The position numbers were made by a program, and so were the translations under genes. From NCBI RefSeq assembly GCF_000376565.1, contig NZ_BARG01000012.1:39482-103481 (forward strand): a DNA stretch of 64,000 bases, in the 5' to 3' direction. Positions 61,467-64,000 of the stretch are shown piece by piece. This stretch comes from Streptomyces hokutonensis (GTDB taxonomy: Bacteria > Actinomycetota > Actinomycetes > Streptomycetales > Streptomycetaceae). The notes under the pieces are model-generated. The model saw only the letters and a list, made by a program, of their open reading frames with translations. It ran no database searches and was not told where the DNA came from. The first letter of the stretch is position 1. Every line of letters begins with the position of its first letter.

Positions 61467-63137
61467 CTACTCGCCGGACAGCACCGCCTGAGCCGCCTGA
61501 CGCGCCTCCTCGGCACTGTCGGCGGCCCGGGCCGCCAACGCGGCCCGCTCGCACTGAGCCAGCGTGTACTTCGCCAGCGTCGACCGCACATAAGGAATCG
61601 AAGCCGCACCCATGGAAAGGGAGGTGACCCCAAGACCGGTCAGCACACAAGCCAGCAGCGGGTCGGACGCTGCCTCGCCACAGACACCACAGCTCTTGCC
61701 CTCGGCCTTCGCCCCCTCGGCGGACATCGCCACCAGGTCGAGCAGCGCGGGCTGCCACGGATCCTGCAGACGGGACACCGCACCCACCTGACGGTCGGCG
61801 GCGAACGTGTACTGCGCGAGGTCGTTGGTCCCCAGCGACAGGAACTCGACCTCCTGCAGAATCGACCGCGCCCGCAGCGCGGCCGACGGAATCTCCACCA
61901 TCGCGCCGAACTTCGCCCGCAGACCCGCCTCCCGGCACGCGTCAGCGAACGCCTTCGCGTCCGCGCGGTCCGCGACCATCGGGGCCATGACCTCGAGGTA
62001 GACCGGCAGTCCCTCGGCGGCCTTCGCGAGTGCGGTCAGCTGAGTCCGCAGCACGTCGGGGTGGTCGAGCAACGCACGCAGCCCGCGCACACCCAGGGCC
62101 GGGTTCGGCTCGTCGGCGGGCGTCAGGAAGTCCAGCGGCTTGTCCGCGCCGGCGTCCAGCACCCGCACGACGACACGCCCCTCGGGGAACGCCTCGAGCA
62201 CCTGTCGGTAGGCCTCGATCTGCTTCTCCTCGGACGGCGCGTTCTTGCTGTCGTCCAGGAAAAGGAACTCGGTACGGAAGAGGCCCACACCCTCGGCCCC
62301 CGCCGCCAGCGCGGCCGGCACGTCCGCAGGCCCGCCGACATTGGCGAGCAACGGCACCTTGTGCCCGTCGGAGGTGGCACCCGGTCCTGTAGAAGCGGAG
62401 AGAGCGGCCTTGCGCGCGGCAGCCGCGGCCTCAAGCTCCGCCTTCTTCTCATCACTCGGGTTCACGAAGATCTCGCCGGTGCTGCCGTCGACGGCGACAA
62501 CCGTCCCCTCAGCCAGCTCACCGGCCCCGGGCAGCGCCACCACGGCGGGCACACCGAGCGCCCGCGCAAGGATCGCGCTGTGACTGGTAGGCCCGCCCTC
62601 CTCGGTGACGAAACCGAGCACGAGGGCCGGGTCCAACAGCGCTGTATCGGCCGGCGCAAGATCACGAGCGATCAGCACGTACGGCTCGTCGCTGTCCGGG
62701 ACACCCGGCATCGGCACCCCGAGCAACCGGGCGACGATACGATTCCGCACGTCGTCGAGGTCGGCCACCCGACCGGCCAGATACTCACCGGCATTCGCCA
62801 GCAGGCCACGGTAGGCGGCGAAGGCGTCGTACACCGCCCGCTCGGCCGTGCTGCCGACCGAGATACGGCGCTCCACGTCCGTCATCAGCTCAGGGTCCTG
62901 GGCCATCAGGGCCTGGGCCTCGAGCACTGCCTGGGCTTCGCCCCCTGCCAGATTGCCGCGCGCCATCAGGTCGGCCGCCACAGCGTCCACGGCTTGGCGG
63001 GCGCGCCCCTGTTCACGCTCCGCGTCCTCCACCGGAATCTGCTTGGCAGGCGGTTCCAGAACCGCCGTCCCCATGTGCCGAACCTCGCCGATCGCCACAC
63101 CGTGGCTCACACCGACGCCTCGCAGCGTTGTCTCCAT
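61467..63137 (-). CDS. ptsI: PTS enzyme I (phosphoenolpyruvate-protein phosphotransferase)
   Basis: A 556-residue Enzyme I, the length known for Streptomyces. Active-site His region EEGGPTSHSAILARALGVPA, PEP-binding VGLFRTEFLFLDDS, RVLDAGADKPLDFL, the signature LSLGTNDLAQYTFAADRQVG and the C-terminal catalytic Cys GVCGEAASD. It takes phosphate from PEP to HPr for sugar uptake, including N-acetylglucosamine. The ATG at 63137 gives the start METTLRGVG. It follows crr on the same strand by 79 bases. Confidence 0.96.
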   Translation of the reverse strand: METTLRGVGVSHGVAIGEVRHMGTAVLEPPAKQIPVEDAEREQGRARQAVDAVAADLMARGNLAGGEAQAVLEAQALMAQDPELMTDVERRISVGSTAERAVYDAFAAYRGLLANAGEYLAGRVADLDDVRNRIVARLLGVPMPGVPDSDEPYVLIARDLAPADTALLDPALVLGFVTEEGGPTSHSAILARALGVPAVVALPGAGELAEGTVVAVDGSTGEIFVNPSDEKKAELEAAAAARKAALSASTGPGATSDGHKVPLLANVGGPADVPAALAAGAEGVGLFRTEFLFLDDSKNAPSEEKQIEAYRQVLEAFPEGRVVVRVLDAGADKPLDFLTPADEPNPALGVRGLRALLDHPDVLRTQLTALAKAAEGLPVYLEVMAPMVADRADAKAFADACREAGLRAKFGAMVEIPSAALRARSILQEVEFLSLGTNDLAQYTFAADRQVGAVSRLQDPWQPALLDLVAMSAEGAKAEGKSCGVCGEAASDPLLACVLTGLGVTSLSMGAASIPYVRSTLAKYTLAQCERAALAARAADSAEEARQAAQAVLSGE

Positions 63138-63216
63138 CTCACCCGTCTCCGATAGTGCGGCGGGTCCCGCCGCCGCGGTGGTTGTCCTGCACACCGTCAT
63201 TACGACGGCACTGACC

Positions 63217-63666
63217 TCACTGCCAGGAGAAGAGCCTGTCGCCGGCCTTCACGTCGCCGTCCTCGCGGAGCTCGGAGAGGGACTCGGCGGTGGCCTCGAG
63301 GGCCACGATCGGGCACACCGGGGACTTGCCGGCGGCCTCTACGGCGGCCGGGTTCCAGCGCACGACACTCTGACCCCGGGTCACGGTGTCGCCCTTGTTG
63401 ACGAGCAGTTCGAAACCCTCGCCATTGAGCTGCACGGTGTCGATACCGAGGTGGGTCAGGACACCGTGCCCCTCGCTGTCCACGACGACGAAGGCGTGCG
63501 GGTGGAGGGAGACGATGACTCCGTCCACGGGAGAGACGGCCTCTGAAGGCTCACGTACGGGGTCGATGGCCGTGCCGGGGCCGACCATGGCCCCGGAGAA
63601 GACCGGATCGGGCACCTCGGTCAGTCCGATGGCGCGTCCTGCGAGCGGGGACGTCACGCTGGTCAT
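63217..63666 (-). CDS. crr: PTS glucose-type enzyme IIA (IIA-Crr)
   Basis: A 149-residue IIA-Glc protein with the phosphorylation-site His in GHGVLTHLGIDTVQLNGEGF and the second His in SLHPHAFVVV. It passes phosphate from HPr to membrane IIB/C components. GGGAGG precedes the ATG. It is first in the crr-ptsI operon, behind the DasR box at 63782-63797. Confidence 0.95.
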   Translation of the reverse strand: MTSVTSPLAGRAIGLTEVPDPVFSGAMVGPGTAIDPVREPSEAVSPVDGVIVSLHPHAFVVVDSEGHGVLTHLGIDTVQLNGEGFELLVNKGDTVTRGQSVVRWNPAAVEAAGKSPVCPIVALEATAESLSELREDGDVKAGDRLFSWQ

Positions 63667-63781
63667 GGGAAGCCTCCCAGGGGTGGATATGTGATGGGGC
63701 CGTCACTGCCTGTCCCGGACGGCACACTGAGCAGCAGGGTATGTCATATGTAGTACCGGTTCCGCCTGAGAGGTCGGGATT

Positions 63782-63797
63782 AGTGGTCTAGACCACA
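63782..63797. promoter_or_regulatory. DasR responsive element (dre) upstream of crr-ptsI
   Basis: AGTGGTCTAGACCACA matches the dre consensus (A(C/G)TGGTCTAGACCA(C/G)T) at 15 of 16 positions, with a perfect 14-bp palindromic core (63783-63796). DasR, the GlcNAc-6-phosphate-responsive GntR repressor, is established to control crr-ptsI in S. coelicolor. Confidence 0.92.
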
Positions 63798-63950
63798 CCT
63801 CTAATCGATTTGCACCTGCTCTACGGCCGCATGTACAGTCGTACTCCTGCTTGAGGCCGAGCGACGCGACCAAGCGTCTTTGCTTGGCCTGGCAGCACCC
63901 AACTTGTCAGATCCTATCCCGGGGTCATCTTCTGCATGCTCGCAGGACGG

Positions 63951-64000
63951 TGGTCAGGGGGCCGGAAAAACACTGATAGAGTTTGGAACACCGAAGGGAA
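63951..64000 (+). promoter_or_regulatory. Probable rRNA operon promoter/leader at right edge
   Basis: AAACACTGATAGAGT followed by TTGGAACACCGAAGGGAA resembles the leader ahead of 16S rRNA in Streptomyces rrn operons as I remember it. A TGGTCA -35-like element lies at 63951-63956. The rRNA genes themselves are outside the window. Confidence 0.5.

Larger units (their letters stand above)
63667..64000. other. Divergent region between crr and a probable rRNA operon
   Basis: 334 bases with no gene. It holds the crr-ptsI promoter, the DasR box, a CCAAGC/GCTTGG hairpin near 63872-63889 and, at its right end, a probable rRNA leader read rightward. Confidence 0.5.

Overview
The window is a piece of a high-GC actinobacterial chromosome, almost certainly Streptomyces. 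The support is strong GC3 codon bias, GTG/TTG starts, and marker genes largely restricted to this lineage: rbpA behind a sigma-R promoter, the sporulation pair smeA-sffA, a complete conservon (cvnABCD), a SCO1431-type small membrane protein, and a DasR box in front of crr-ptsI. From memory, crr, ptsI, smeA, sffA, rbpA and ppm1 lie in one neighbourhood of the S. coelicolor chromosome (about SCO1390-SCO1431), so most of the window looks like conserved core rather than an island. No tRNA, CRISPR array, prophage or intact transposase was seen.

Layout. 1-8 kb: a CBS-domain CNNM protein cut by the left edge, an EccA-like AAA+ ATPase, a small P-loop kinase, a Tat-exported C39-type peptidase, a tiny membrane protein, a TetR regulator and an acyl-CoA dehydrogenase. 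8-13.5 kb: a two-barrel hypothetical protein and an APH-type kinase whose junction carries a diverged 150-bp tandem duplication, then an Lrp/AsnC regulator and an amidohydrolase. 13.5-16 kb: a gene-free stretch with a promoter-like sequence and hairpins (possible small RNA), ppm1, fxsA, rbpA. 16-25 kb: UMF1-type MFS transporter, GDPD, YczE-type membrane protein opposite a MocR regulator, sffA/smeA, an ankyrin protein, and a HEAT-repeat gene preceded by a 19-residue Cys-Cys-His leader ORF. 25-28.4 kb: two overlapping GT4 glycosyltransferases and an SGNH hydrolase, ending in a 250-bp MITE-like element. 28.4-33.7 kb: a tightly overlapping transporter / DUF1445 / pxpA / pxpB / pxpC operon opposite a GntR regulator, fitting D-glutamate and 5-oxoproline use.

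33.8-41.1 kb holds the most interesting locus: three same-strand genes that look like a MukBEF/MksBEF/Wadjet-type condensin (kleisin-like, KITE-like and a 1571-residue SMC-like ATPase) without the JetD/MksG nuclease subunit seen in Wadjet. It has an unusual Walker B (Asp-Asn-Pro), a Gly-Ala repeat next to a hinge-like domain, and a repeat-built 25-codon mini-ORF coupling the first two genes.

41-64 kb: a small membrane protein, the cvnABCD conservon, glpF-glpK, an EAL-CBS-GGDEF protein with a degenerate EAL domain, an SCPx-type thiolase plus DUF35 pair behind a perfect inverted-repeat operator, a Nudix hydrolase, a GH31 glycosidase, acetoacetyl-CoA synthetase, a second MocR regulator sharing a 45-bp intergenic with an MFS transporter, an unknown protein, and the general PTS genes ptsI and crr behind a DasR box. 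The last 50 bases look like the promoter/leader of an rRNA operon whose genes lie beyond the right edge.
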